From assembly GCA_001632425.1 (NCBI GenBank), contig KV425596.1, forward strand, positions 23,064-87,063: 64,000 bases of DNA. Reading direction: 5' to 3'. Origin of the DNA: Neolentinus lepideus HHB14362 ss-1 (lineage: Eukaryota; Basidiomycota; Agaricomycetes; Gloeophyllales; Gloeophyllaceae). The notes under the pieces were generated by a model. It was given only the letters and a program-made list of their open reading frames with translations, was not told where the DNA came from and made no database searches. Both the position numbers and the translations under genes were made by a program. Shown piece by piece: positions 33,797 to 44,629 of the stretch. The first letter of the stretch is position 1. Every line of letters begins with the position of its first letter.

Positions 33797-35139
33797 TCAA
33801 GGCTCGCAGGCCAGGAGACCTTCCGTATACAGGCCAGTTACGTAGAGCATCCCAGTTCGACCGTCCCTCAGCGCCGTACACGAGTTCGGGAAGTGGCTTC
33901 CGTCGCTCTGGTACAACGTCTCCACCTCGTGACTGCGCGCAGGCGGGACTTTCTTCGACGCTGACAAGGGCGCTTGCATGTCGTACTCCGGCGATGGTAT
34001 CTTCAGCGTTAAATGGGCGCCGGTCTCAGGGTGCTTCAAATACAACTGACGCGGCTTGACGGCGGCGACCCAGCTGGGTGCAGCCGCATCGGTCTTGTTC
34101 TTTACGACGGCGATGAGCGAGGGGAAATGCGGGTGCCCCGCGACGAGCAGCGTGCCGTCATCGTCGAACATGATGTTGTCTGTAGCGAAGGGGAGAGGTA
34201 CGCGGCTCGTGAGGCTGATCGCATTCGTCGAAGGGTTGCGAGAGTAGAAGCGCACTTCGGCTAATGAAGAGGAGGCGACGGCAAGTGTCTTGCCGTCATG
34301 AGAGAGGGCGATACCGTTAGCGAAGGCAATACCGATGGCGGAGAGTGAATGCTGGATAGAAAAAGAGCTGGGGTTGGTGGATGTGAGCGAGACATGCGAG
34401 ACCCACCCCAGGGACAAGCCAAAGAGGAACTCGGCCATGGGGAGGACTTCGCCTAGAAAAGAGGGTAGTCGCCGAGTCATGAGGTGATCGTTGGTCACGT
34501 AGAAGGAAGTGGGCGAGGTGAGGGCGATAGAGTTGGGAGAGACGAAGTATTTGGATGTTACCGTGCGAACCCAGGTCGCTTGGAATGGGTTCGAAGGAGA
34601 CATGTAGAACTGCTCGATGGTTGTGTTGTGACGACCATGATTGACGACGAAGAGGTTCGACGCATTTCCACCATAAGAGGGCCATATCTCCAAGCCTAGC
34701 GGGTGGAAATCATGCCCGGCCGGGTATCCTTTGAACGATATATATTCCACTTTGTCTGACTTCTGGTCATATACCCAAAGAGCTCCGCGAGGAGTCGGGT
34801 CGCGCAGGGGCCCATCACTGTTCCAAGCCTTGCGGTTCGGATCGCAGGAAAGGATGAGGAGTCTGTCCTGCAACGAACCGTCCTTTTCCTTGAGATCCCA
34901 AAACGTTGCATCCTCACAGTACTTGAGCTGCGGTTCGTCCTTGATGATGCGACATTTGGATTCATGGTCACCGCCGCTGTAGTACGCTGGAGGGAGAGGT
35001 GCCTTGGTCAGGAAGATGTTCTTCGCCACAAGTCCGTTTCGCCACGCGAGAAGAGCCTATGGGAATTTCAGACGACCACTGTCTTCAGTTCTTTGAGACT
35101 TACCGCGAACACGGCAAAGAAAACGAGGTTTTCCTTCAT
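33797..35139 (-). CDS. paraoxonase/SMP-30-like beta-propeller, membrane-anchored or secreted
   Basis: Exon 1 (35104-35139) and exon 2 (33797-35056) give 431 residues in frame. The N-terminus MKENLVFFAVFAALLAW is a signal peptide or signal anchor, as in mammalian PON1. The body has features of the six-bladed propeller of serum paraoxonase/arylesterase: EDATFWDLKEKDG, HPLGLEIWPSYGG, LFVVNHGRH, SPNSIALTSPTSFYVTNDH (the PNDI-like calcium-site region), FANGIALSHDGKTLAVASS and ATDNIMFDDDGTLLVAGHP. Such enzymes are calcium-dependent lactonases/esterases. Several N-glycosylation sites support the secretory route. The substrate is unknown. Confidence 0.85.
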
Positions 35140-35565
35140 GGTCGCAATGAACGCGCTCAGCGATGAGAACAGGGCTCAGCAGGCGCTCACTTTATTCGGC
35201 TTGCATGTTCCCGTTCGGTTCAGAATTCGGTTGTCGCAATATCATTTGTTTGTACTACCAGAGTACTCTCTGTCAAACTTCTATGCAAAAGCTTTGCTGC
35301 TGAGATTCTTCTATTGGCCATCAAACCTAGTGTGCCCGTCATTTCTGGTCCAACTTGTACTCCAGCGAGTCCACTGCCCTTGCGGAGGGAGACCTCCCCC
35401 AAGTTCGGAATGTCTCTTGCTGTTTTGGTTTTGAAATGATCAGCTGGCTCTCACGTTGCTCAGCGCTGCAGACTCTTTATTTAGGTTCGCAAGCCAGAAA
35501 TGAGAAGGGCTCCCACTCCACGTCATACTCTATTGCTGTTGCGCGTTACCTATCTATCTGGATTA
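35140..35565. other. intergenic
   Basis: Upstream of the propeller gene and downstream of the ABM-like gene. I see nothing coding. Confidence 0.5.
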
Positions 35566-36404
35566 TCAGATGTTCTGGGTCGCGAACTCGACGTAAATGG
35601 CTTCTCCCCGCTCCATGAACTGGTGCGGTAATTGCGACTCCCGTTTGTACGCCTCTATCTCGGTCGCCTTCGCATGCGCCTGCCAATGCAATCGTCAGGT
35701 ATGAGCATTCTTTTCTAACAATTGATCATGGGGACTCACTTCACTCGATTCCCATCCCAGGATGCAGCATGCTAAACGATTGTCATCGTTTGAGAAAGCC
35801 CATCGCCCGCCGAAACACCCCGGTGCTGCTGAAGCGATGTCGACGATCCCTTCAATGTGGGATCTCACATCTTCGTGCTTAACTGACGGCTTGATAGTGA
35901 TGAACGCCTGTGCCTTAGAGCTATCAGAGTGCACGCCTCTGCTATTGGCTAGAGCCCTGACTCACGAGTTCAGTGACCGGGGCTTTGATCGCCCGTTCAG
36001 GGAGCTCGAAGGGAAGGAAATGTGATGCTGGCTCGCTCGTGCCGATAGCAGCAAGTCTCTCTGGGAAATCCCCGTACTCAGCAGGCAACTGGAAATCTTT
36101 AGGGTCCAATCCTTCCGGGAAAACTGTGATCGATGTTCAATACATCATGCTTCGTTACTGATATGAATTGTTTTAACTTACATAGAAGCCAAAACAGCTC
36201 ATTTGGTTTGTTGACGTTCAGGCCCCAAGCTTGCTGCGGAAGACCGCCTTGGTTAGCTCCAGCACGCAGCTCGGCGTGTAAAGAAGGCTCCGAAGTGAAG
36301 CGATCGTTGACTGTTGCTCGCAGGATTTCGGTGATGTGGGTTGAAACGTTGACATATCGAAGGGGTGGATATTCTGGATAACAATGCATGCACGCTGCGA
36401 ACAT
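35566..36404 (-). CDS. two-barrel ABM-like protein
   Basis: Four exons (36182-36404, 35966-36123, 35740-35913, 35566-35679) sum to 669 nt, 222 residues. Text such as ELRAGANQGGLPQQAWGLNV, NKPNELFWLL, TIKPSVKHEDVRSHIEGIVD and GGRWAFSNDDNRLACCILGW is characteristic of fungal proteins with one or two dimeric alpha/beta barrels of the antibiotic-biosynthesis-monooxygenase (ABM) or stress-responsive type. The role is unknown; relatives are often stress-induced. The start codon is uncertain: the first in-frame ATG (36402-36404) precedes a Cys-rich stretch unusual for the family, so a short upstream exon may be the real start. Confidence 0.7.
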
Positions 36405-37850
36405 TTTATACTGAAACTTTGGACCGTAGCGCAGCTTGTCCTACGTAACGTTGGATAATCAACACGGAGGAAATTCTGGTAGGACGCGGCCTCGGGTGGT
36501 GTAGGCATGCATCTCATATCGTGGAGAATTGACAGAGGCGGCATACATTGGGTCTATGGCGGCTTTGGCGTGAGTAGCTATGTGATTATCGGTGGAATTA
36601 TAGAAGTAATATGGACGAAGATTATATGGAATGACCACATTACAAGTACGGTTCGTATCATAATGGGATGCGAGGGAGTAATTCGACAGCGTCCTTCAGG
36701 TTTATTTCTACTTCTTAAACTATCCGAAGGACGAAGGGAGTACGAAGCTTCTGGTGAGTAAGGATTTTACCAAGAGAAGACGGACTATCAGCTTGAATGG
36801 TGGACAGGTGCTAGGCATATGGTTCGTTGGCTTCAACTTTGGCGGATTCGCGAAAAAGGTTCATTTCCCGACCCAGGATGCTGGACAAGCTACATGTTAT
36901 ATTTGGTGAGTGGAACGGACGGCTTGGGTTTGTCTCGCTGCTGAATATACCAGTCAATCATGCAATGTATCATTACCTCGTGCGTGAACTCCGGCACAGA
37001 AAGCTTCGCACTGACGTCATGTTGGCCCTAAGATCTCAAACTACGCTAATCCTCTAGCCCTTGTGAATGGAACAGGGTAGGCCGACCATTCCCGAGTCGT
37101 TACCAATAGCTATATTAAAATTGTCCAGGTCTTTATATGTAGGCATTCCTACTCACTGGGTTTAACCACCGACTAATGTTTCGAAGACGTCCATTGCACT
37201 CAATGTATGTCTTCCAATGGTCAGAAACATCTCCACTGCAACCGCATCTTCGGACTCTTATCATATCATGGGGGCTGTACTGATTCAGAGAAGTCTAGGT
37301 ATTAATAGCTTTTGTAGTCCAAAGGTACGGGAGTCTCATCATGTTCACCTTTCGCTAATGTCTCGACGATTGCTAGTTTCTTCACGAAGCATATATACGA
37401 GTGTACGTAACGATCAGTTGGTCTTTACGCAGACAATGCATGTCGATCGATGTCTTGCTAGTAAGCAGAGCCCGGGGGAAGATCTTGCAGAGAACCTTGA
37501 CATTGGTCACGGTATGCCACACTACTTTATATAACATACTCGGCTGAAGTGAGCCTCCCCCCCCAAGGTGCTTGCTATCGTGGGACATTTTGGTAAGTTG
37601 CGGAGACCTGTAGCTTGACGTCCTCTAATCGGCACATCAGCATTAGGCATAGGTATGATTGAAACTTGGGAGACTGGCTGTTCACTGATTTTTCACCGTA
37701 CAGACACCGTTGTAGAGCTGTATGTTCACTACTTGTGTCTTCTGTTGCGTCCGATTGCTGAAGCCGGTCCAGATTCGTCAAGAAGCAACTTTCCCGAATA
37801 TCAGAACTCACGGTAAGTCAGCCCTGCAGAGTAATTGTTGCCATACTTAC
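36405..37850. other. gene-poor region
   Basis: No supported gene. Short frames such as 36507-36761 are weak. It may hold decayed 5' exons of the membrane-protein remnant that follows. Confidence 0.4.
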
Positions 37851-37879
37851 AGTTCTCCTCACGATAGCTAAACACAGCA

Positions 37880-38625
37880 CTCCCCTTTGCTATTCTAGCA
37901 GTCCTGTCAGATATCCTCGTCGCGAGTGCCTTATGTGGGCTGCTGTGGCGCGAGAGATCAGAATTTGGAGAGTAAGTTAAACTCCCGATTACGATAAAAG
38001 GACTTCAGCCAAGGTCTTTTGATTCACAGCACGAATGCCTTGATCAACTCCCTTATAATCTGGGCCATCAACCGTTGCCTACTTACGTCGTGCGTACTTT
38101 TCCCAGCGGTTTTGGGACAATGACTAACTGGTCTGGGAAGTGTCCTAGCTGTCGTAGAAACAATAATGGTCTGTGCTTTCTAGCTGACAATTTTACATCT
38201 TAGAGATTAACGTCTAGCATAGTTCGCCTCGCGACCTAAGGATCTTTGGTTCCTCGCGATAGACTTTGTCATCGGAAAACGTACGTGGCACTCTTATGTG
38301 GATAGTGACCTGACGACGGACTCCCTTACAGTCTACGCCAACTCACTGCTTGCTACACTGAACAGCCGCAAGTCCCGTAAGGGCAGAGATGACTCAAGAC
38401 TAAGTACCACCGATGTCACGACCAGCTTCCGGATGGCGCCCACCATCTCTACAGATGTTGAGGACTCAGTAGCGAGACCTGTGTTGCGGGTAGGTGCATC
38501 GTACCGCATATTCCAAGATCTCTCAATACATTCCCGTAAAGATAATTTCGCCAAGGCAGGGGATGTCCGAAGACGGAAGAACGAGTTTGGTAGATTTGGA
38601 CTCAGTTCGTGTGGTCTCGTATGAT
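37880..38625 (+). pseudogene. DUF6534-like membrane protein remnant
   Basis: A chain of exon-like pieces reads AVLSDILVASALCGLLWRER, SEFGDTNALINSLIIWAINR with CLLTS, AVVETIM, then RPKDLWFLAIDFVIGKLYAN and SLLATLNSRKSRKGRDD. This order matches the C-terminal half of DUF6534, a multi-pass membrane family expanded in agaricomycetes, whose hallmark is the ANSLLATLNSR segment. The join between CLLTS and AVVETIM does not keep frame with any GT..AG pair I can find, and the N-terminal helices are not found upstream. I therefore call it a likely pseudogene, though a missed intron is possible. Confidence 0.6.
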
Positions 38626-39148
38626 AGCGGGTGTTATTTTTGCTGACAATGATTCCACAGGCTACTCCTCTCAAGTATCGAACACCTTCGCTCGAGGGTT
38701 CCGTGATACTTTGAAAGGGGTTTTATAGTCTCCCAAAGGCTGACCGTAATTGACTACCTTTTTAGGCAGGTGGAGGACGGGAGTCATATAGCATTGTATG
38801 TTGCGTTTTGTTACCCTGTAAGGGGTTTTAATGAAGTGGTTGTTTTGTGATATATTGGGTAACTGACTTGAGTGTATTTTTTCTATGTATAGTATGCTAC
38901 AGCCGTGGTAATGCGAGGAGGTTGTGAACAGTGATGACATAGTCCCGGAGAACACTGGAACTACGTGTTACCAGTCTAGTCTCTGATGCATTGATGTGGT
39001 AAAGGAATTGCCACTGTGGCTTTGATCTTGAGTACTGAGTGCCTGCGGCACAGACGGAAATTGCCGGCACGTGGGGTTCCTTGTTAGTGGGCCTAACCCA
39101 GTCCTACCTTCGCATGCCCGAATACTCGACATTTCTTCGTCTCGGTTC
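38626..39148. other. intergenic, upstream of exchanger gene
   Basis: No gene is seen. AT-richer stretches around 38700-38900 separate the remnant from the exchanger. Confidence 0.5.
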
Positions 39149-41812
39149 ATGGCTTCCCCGGGTGCACGCAGGCTCATTTTCGTAGCCTTGCTGGTTGCCA
39201 ACTGTCTTGTCTTTTCCCAGAGTCGGTATGGCCAGACGTTTGAAGCACAGTCAGGTGTCCTTAACCAGTCGTTCGTAAAGAGGGAGGTTTCCGCAAGGTC
39301 GTCGGACCTCGCTCGGACGTTTGACGGACACAACAAGCAAGTACGCAAAATGTTACAGTCGAATACATTTTTTGTTCCTTTCTGATTTTCATCTTGTAGT
39401 GCTTCCCTAAAGAGATACCTCTGGGGCAGCAGTGCTCACATGTTCTGACGAAGTGCCCAGAATCCGACTCTTTCTTGTCGATGCAATACCTGCACTCATA
39501 TTTCTGCGCATCATCTCCCTCACGGCCCTTTGTGTTTGCTGGCTTGCTCATATGGCTTGTGTTCTTATTCTCTACCCTCGGGATCAGCGCATCCGACTTC
39601 TTCTGCCCGAATCTGGCCACGATAGCGCAACTCCTTGGTCTTGATGAGAATGTAGCTGGTGTTACGTTCTTGGCATTTGGAAATGGCAGCCCAGATGTCT
39701 TCTCCACATACTCGGCGATGCGCTCAGACTCTGGTAGTCTTGCAATCGGTGAGCTCCTGGGTGCGGCGTCGTTCATCATCTCTTGCGTGGTAGGATCCAT
39801 GTGCATCATCAAGCCGTTCCAAGTTGAACGATATCCATTCCTGCGAGATGTCGGATTTTTTACTGTGGCGGTCACTGTCCTGATTGTCATACTGCACGAT
39901 GGCCAGCTCCATGCTTGGGAAGCGGGAAGTCTCGTGGGTCTGTATATCCTCTATGTGGCGCTAGTGATGATCGGGACGTGGTGGGAGGGACGGCGTCAAG
40001 AAAGACGCGTAAGAGAATCTGTGATACGCTCAGAATACAGACACGATGAAGTCCCCGAGATGCCCTACTACGACGAAGTGCCCTACCGCGATGATCGTGA
40101 GTTTTGAATCAAACTATTTCGCTCTCGCGCTAACCATGCAAAGCCACCGCGTCACCTGCGAGTGGGCAAAACTCGCTTACTGTTCCTGCAATTACACGGC
40201 CGCGAGCAATTTCCCAACCAGGTCCTCCCCGACTCGGTTTACACACAGATCTGTCGCGGCGATCTCAGTCGAGGTCCGCGTCTCCTTCACCGAGATTGAG
40301 TCAGATGCCATCCTTTTCGCTCATTGGAGCTCTAGAGTTTCGGCAGGTGGTCTCTTCGCTTCAACACCAGGCAGCCAGCCCATCGCTTAACATATTCGAG
40401 AGTCCAGTCACACCGTATCCTGGGGGCCGTTACTATAGTCAACCTAGGTCGCGGCCGCGGACACCCCTGCGCACTCCACTCTTGTTAGATCCTGAACGTG
40501 AAAACAATCCCTGGGATGATTCTACCCTTGCTCTGCCCTTGAACGAACGAACTCTCGAATTGAACGGACGCGGGATGTATTCAGACACGTCTCTCCCTCT
40601 TCCTGACGGTGCTCACAGCCCAGTGCCGAGAATATTGCACACACCTGCATCGCCTACGTCAGAGGCAGATACCGAGTCTCAACACCGTGTACCCCTTACT
40701 CGCCGCGAATCCATACTGCATGTTTTGGAACGGGCGTACCACATCCTCTTCCCGACACTGCAGCACTTCAGATCCAAGACGTTCGCAGGCAAAGTAGCAG
40801 CGTTGTTCGCTGCGCCGGCTGTCATGGCTTTGACAGTGACATTGCCGGTGACCGTCACGCCGTATGAGCATGGCGGGCACACAAGAGAAAAGTCTATTGG
40901 CGCAGACTCGAGGCTACTAGATTTCGAGGAGGAAGGCGTCGAGCGGACACTCATTGCTGAAGAGGAAGTCCAGGAGGAATTACACGAGCTCAAGTTCAAC
41001 AAGTGGCTCATGGCGGCTCAATGTGTCTTTGCGCCGCTGTTTTGTGTCGGTGTGCTCTTCAGTAGGTATACCTGTTCTTGGCGCGTACCTTCATGGAGGG
41101 ACTGAACTCATGGCTGCAGATGGCGCGGAGCAGCAAGTGTGGTTATCGCTCGCGGCGGGCGTTGCAGGACTGGCCTGTGCCACGATGGTGGCCGTGTTCT
41201 CGGACAGAGGTGAACATCCTACCGCTCGCTTGGCTCGCTGCACGATGGGCTTCTTCGTGGCGGTGGTTTGGATCATGGCCATTGCTGACGAAGTGGTGAA
41301 CGTTCTTCGGGTATGTCAAGTGTTATTCGCTTACTCTGCGAAGATCTTGCTTACAGTGTTTCAGACATTCGGTCTTATCTTCGGCCTGTCCGATGCTATC
41401 ATCGGGCTAACTATCTTTGCTGTCGGCAACTCTCTGGCTGATTTGGTAGCGAATATGAGTGTCGCTGTATGTCGTCTATTTCATTGGAAGGACGTGTGCT
41501 TATGTGTTTGATGGCAAGGTTTTTGCACCAATAATGGGCTTCTCAGCATGCTTCGGTGGACCCATGCTCAATATGCTCCTGGGCGTCGGAATTTCGGGGT
41601 CGTACATAATTCACCAAAGAGAGCAGCCTTACAACTTGCACTTTTCTACGACATTGCTAGTGAGCTCGGCTGGGCTACTGGCTATGCTGGTGTTGACGCT
41701 GCTTTTCGTGCCCTGGAATGGGTTTTATCTCACGCGAAGATGGGGTGTGTTCCTGATACTGTTCTATACCACGATCATGATTACCAACATCATTGTGGAG
41801 ACACACACATAG
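39149..41812 (+). CDS. cation/Ca2+ exchanger with two alpha repeats (NCLX/CCX/Ecm27 type)
   Basis: Six exons (39149-39340, 39400-40096, 40144-41061, 41120-41310, 41365-41466, 41519-41812) sum to 2394 nt, 797 residues. It is a multi-pass membrane antiporter of the Ca2+/cation superfamily. Alpha repeat 1 is GLDENVAGVTFLAFGNGSPD; alpha repeat 2 is GLSDAIIGLTIFAVGNSLAD. The GNGSPD/GNSLAD pair is typical of the NCLX/CCX branch (yeast Ecm27, human SLC8B1). A signal-like N-terminus and a Cys-containing luminal segment precede the first helices. A long hydrophilic loop, rich in Ser/Pro and Arg, lies between the repeats. The location (ER, vacuole or mitochondrion) cannot be told from sequence. Confidence 0.92.
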
Positions 41813-42155
41813 ACTATGTTTTTGCGTTGGACACTGGTTTGCATATCTATTGTACTGTGCTAAATGTAATGCGGAAATTTTGCTCGGCAGATCGCAAAAA
41901 TGCGAGTCGAAAGGACTGGGGTCGTGCCCAATCCCCTTTCTTTATTTATAGTGTTGCTCGAAGTGTATGTTGATACCACGGTGAGCCTCGGGAGCACAGG
42001 GATAATAAACGATCCCACCGAAGTGAATTACGATGTGCACTCAAATCCGGAGTGGGTGACTATGTATTTGCACCGGTATCTGCAGTGCAGTCAAGCTCTA
42101 ACAGTGAGAAAAAGGGAAGAGGAAGTCGAGCTAAATAGTAAAATACTACATGAAT
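41813..42155. other. intergenic
   Basis: 3' flank of the exchanger gene up to the tRNA on the opposite strand; nothing else seen. Confidence 0.5.
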
Positions 42156-42241
42156 CCTTCGGGCCGGGATCGAACCAGCGACATCAAGATCGACCTGTTA
42201 TCCATTACAGTCTTGCGCTCTTCCAACTGAGCTACCGAAGG
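42156..42241 (-). tRNA. tRNA-Tyr (GUA) with a 14-nt intron
   Basis: The minus strand folds as a tRNA. The acceptor stem CCTTCGG pairs with CCGAAGG at the 3' end. A-box-like TAGCTCAGTTGGAAGAGC forms the D arm, and B-box-like GGTTCGATCCC forms the T arm. The anticodon stem CAAGA/TCTTG encloses 21 nt that start CTGTAA. Removing 14 nt after the base 3' of the anticodon leaves a seven-base loop with anticodon GTA. Nuclear tRNA-Tyr genes commonly carry an intron at this place. The length is 86 nt with intron. Confidence 0.93.
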
Positions 42242-44629
42242 TTACTATAAGTTCAGTAGTTAGTATATAAGTGGTACGGGCGTTACCGGGTCCTTCACAC
42301 ACCCAATTATGTCCTTGAGCCCACTTACTCAAATCCCACTGTTTTCAGTCATCAGTATTCCAAAATGTTTATATACTATAGAAATTTAAATAATGTCAAA
42401 AATATAGTACATCAGCGGAGTAGAGCTTGTGCTACAGTAAAATTTGCTATGTGTAAAGGAGTGGGCCGTGTCTCGGGGTCCCGGAGCTCAAATTTGGTAT
42501 CTCAACTCAGAGCATAAGTTATTACCTATCGAGTGCAAAGTATGCTGGAAGATGGTTTCCAGACCCTATACTATAGTGCTGAAAAGCCGCAAACAGAACT
42601 GTGTAAGGGACCGGGTGATGCCTGTAGGTTTCATCTCATCAAACACTCAGCGTAGGCAAACCAGTTTTACGATATGACGATCCGTTTGCACTAAAAATGG
42701 AAATGAACATAAATATACCAAAATATGCACATACACTCGAAACTGTGCATAGTTCCACACTCGCGCGCATATATTGATACTTTGGTGCTGTCTAACTGCA
42801 CATATACTCACGACTGAAGTTGCTGCCGTACTTGTCAGGCTGTCGTTGTGTATCCCTCTCCTTGACCTTCTTGTTGACTGCAGGCCTGTACTATTTCCCT
42901 TGCTTGAAGCTAATTCACAGCCTGCTGATGGCAAGTGCAAGGGAAGGATTTGACGCGAGCACCGTGTCCGCCCAACTGTTAGCTGCATCCTATCAATCAA
43001 CCGACACACGAGGGTCCGCATTATCGTGAAGAATGGCAAGGCTGAGTGCATGGCACATGTGGGGCGTGCAGAGGGTATCAACAGAGCGGGAGTCACGACG
43101 TGCTGCAGGTGCGTAGCTCAATCTCATAACTAGTTCATGTTGTGTCGCCGGCCAGCGCCGGCGTCAGCACCGACGAATCGGCCAATCGGCCACGGCACAG
43201 CGTTAACGTTCACGCCTGAAAGTGGCGCAGCGCTCAGTATGCCGTCCATTTTGATTTACTTAGCCCCTGTAAGTGTTTCAGTTCTTATGTAGAACTCGCA
43301 TGAGTGTTCGCGCTTGGCAAGTCGTGCGACGTTGGACGCGGGGTGGGCATACTTGTGTTGCAGAGGCCCCTGTGGTCATCCCGGTCATCCGTCCTTCTCG
43401 TACGGCTGACCAGCTTACTCAGTCTGGCTGCGGGACGATGCACAATGAGTGGCTGATCTATAATGTAAAACTTGCTTCGTCTAGTCCTCATATTATTGTA
43501 CATGGCTGACTGTGCTTTTCCAGGACTCCTCAATTGTCGAACTCGGTCCCGACTGCAATTGTACACGCTAGCTGGTGACCTCTTTTCTATATGCTGAAAC
43601 CTGTACCACCTCAAAATCAGAACAAATCATGCTGTCTCATCCACCTTCTCATCCACCTTCACCTCCGCCATGAGCACAGTACTGAGCGTCCTCTCCGCCT
43701 CGGGCAACACCTGCAAGTCACCCGATCGCGGGTTCCTCAAGCAGCACACCACACGAATAGCGGCACCGCGAGACGTGCACCCGTGATTGGCTGTTGCGTC
43801 TTGTCGTACGCGCGGACGATGGCAATGCGCTCGGGCATGCCCACTGGGTAGGAGAGGATGGATGTGAGCGGGGCGACGAACAGCGGCACTGCAATACACG
43901 CCCGTGATCGTGAGGTGCCACTGCATCTCGTATGATCCTCTGCCAAACCGCGGTGGGGCTAAGTCATCGGGTAACCTCGCACAAACCCTTGGCTGCAAAA
44001 GTAATAGATAGTCATATGGTCGTGAAGTAATAAAATGATGTAGCGTCCTTGACATACTGTTGTTGGGTAGTGATAGGCCTGAAATCACGAAGGTAGGTCA
44101 TGCATAAAGAGTCGGTCATTAAAATCTGTGGACAGTACGAACTATTTGTGCTGCATATTCATGCCTCGGGAGCAACACCATAGTACGCTACTGTAATAAT
44201 ATGCTCAGTGGATTAAAAGTGCGAAGGAACCGCCATAATACGAAGATTTCAAAATATATGTATCTCCCTAAATAGAATCATTTCCAGTATCACACTCTGG
44301 CCTGCGTTTTGTACTTAGAAGGGTACCAAATGACGCCCAGTCAAAATCGACAAAACCTCAAACGATTTGTAGGGGTTAAATAGATTGTCCCGTACGAGAT
44401 GATGCACATTCAATCAAATGCAAGACTGGCAATCCATTATTATCGTTTGCAAGTATGACAGAAAAATTAGCCACGACAGAAAAATCCATGGAAAGGTAGA
44501 AGTAGAGGAACGAATAGGACATGGTTAGTTGAACCAGTAGAATGAATTAAAGAAAACGGGCGTCAAAAAGTCGTCACTATCGTTATATGCCAAGTGAAAA
44601 ATTGCATCCCACCCAAAAGTACGAAAAGA
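42242..44629. other. gene-poor region with weak coding traces
   Basis: No supported gene in 2.4 kb. Two traces look more protein-like than chance. One is on the plus strand at 43273-43573, where QSGCGTMHNEWLIYN is followed by a spliceable DSSIVELGPDCNCTR and a stop. The other is on the minus strand (listed separately). The rest is AT-rich. Confidence 0.4.
43628..43960 (-). pseudogene. unrecognised coding remnant
   Basis: The frame reading LFVAPLTSILSYPVGMPERI followed by AIVRAYDKTQQPITGARLAV runs into a stop. A neighbouring frame continues smoothly as VVCCLRNPRSGDLQVLPEAE, ending VDEKVDETA and a stop at the left edge. One base change of frame between ARLAVPLF and VVCCLRNP would join them, so this may be a broken gene. 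I do not recognise the family. Confidence 0.35.

Noticed and set aside
43273..43573. Possible PARP C-terminus (HNEWLIYN)
   Set aside because: Only one short motif resembles the final strand of the catalytic domain. What follows after splicing does not fit the family.
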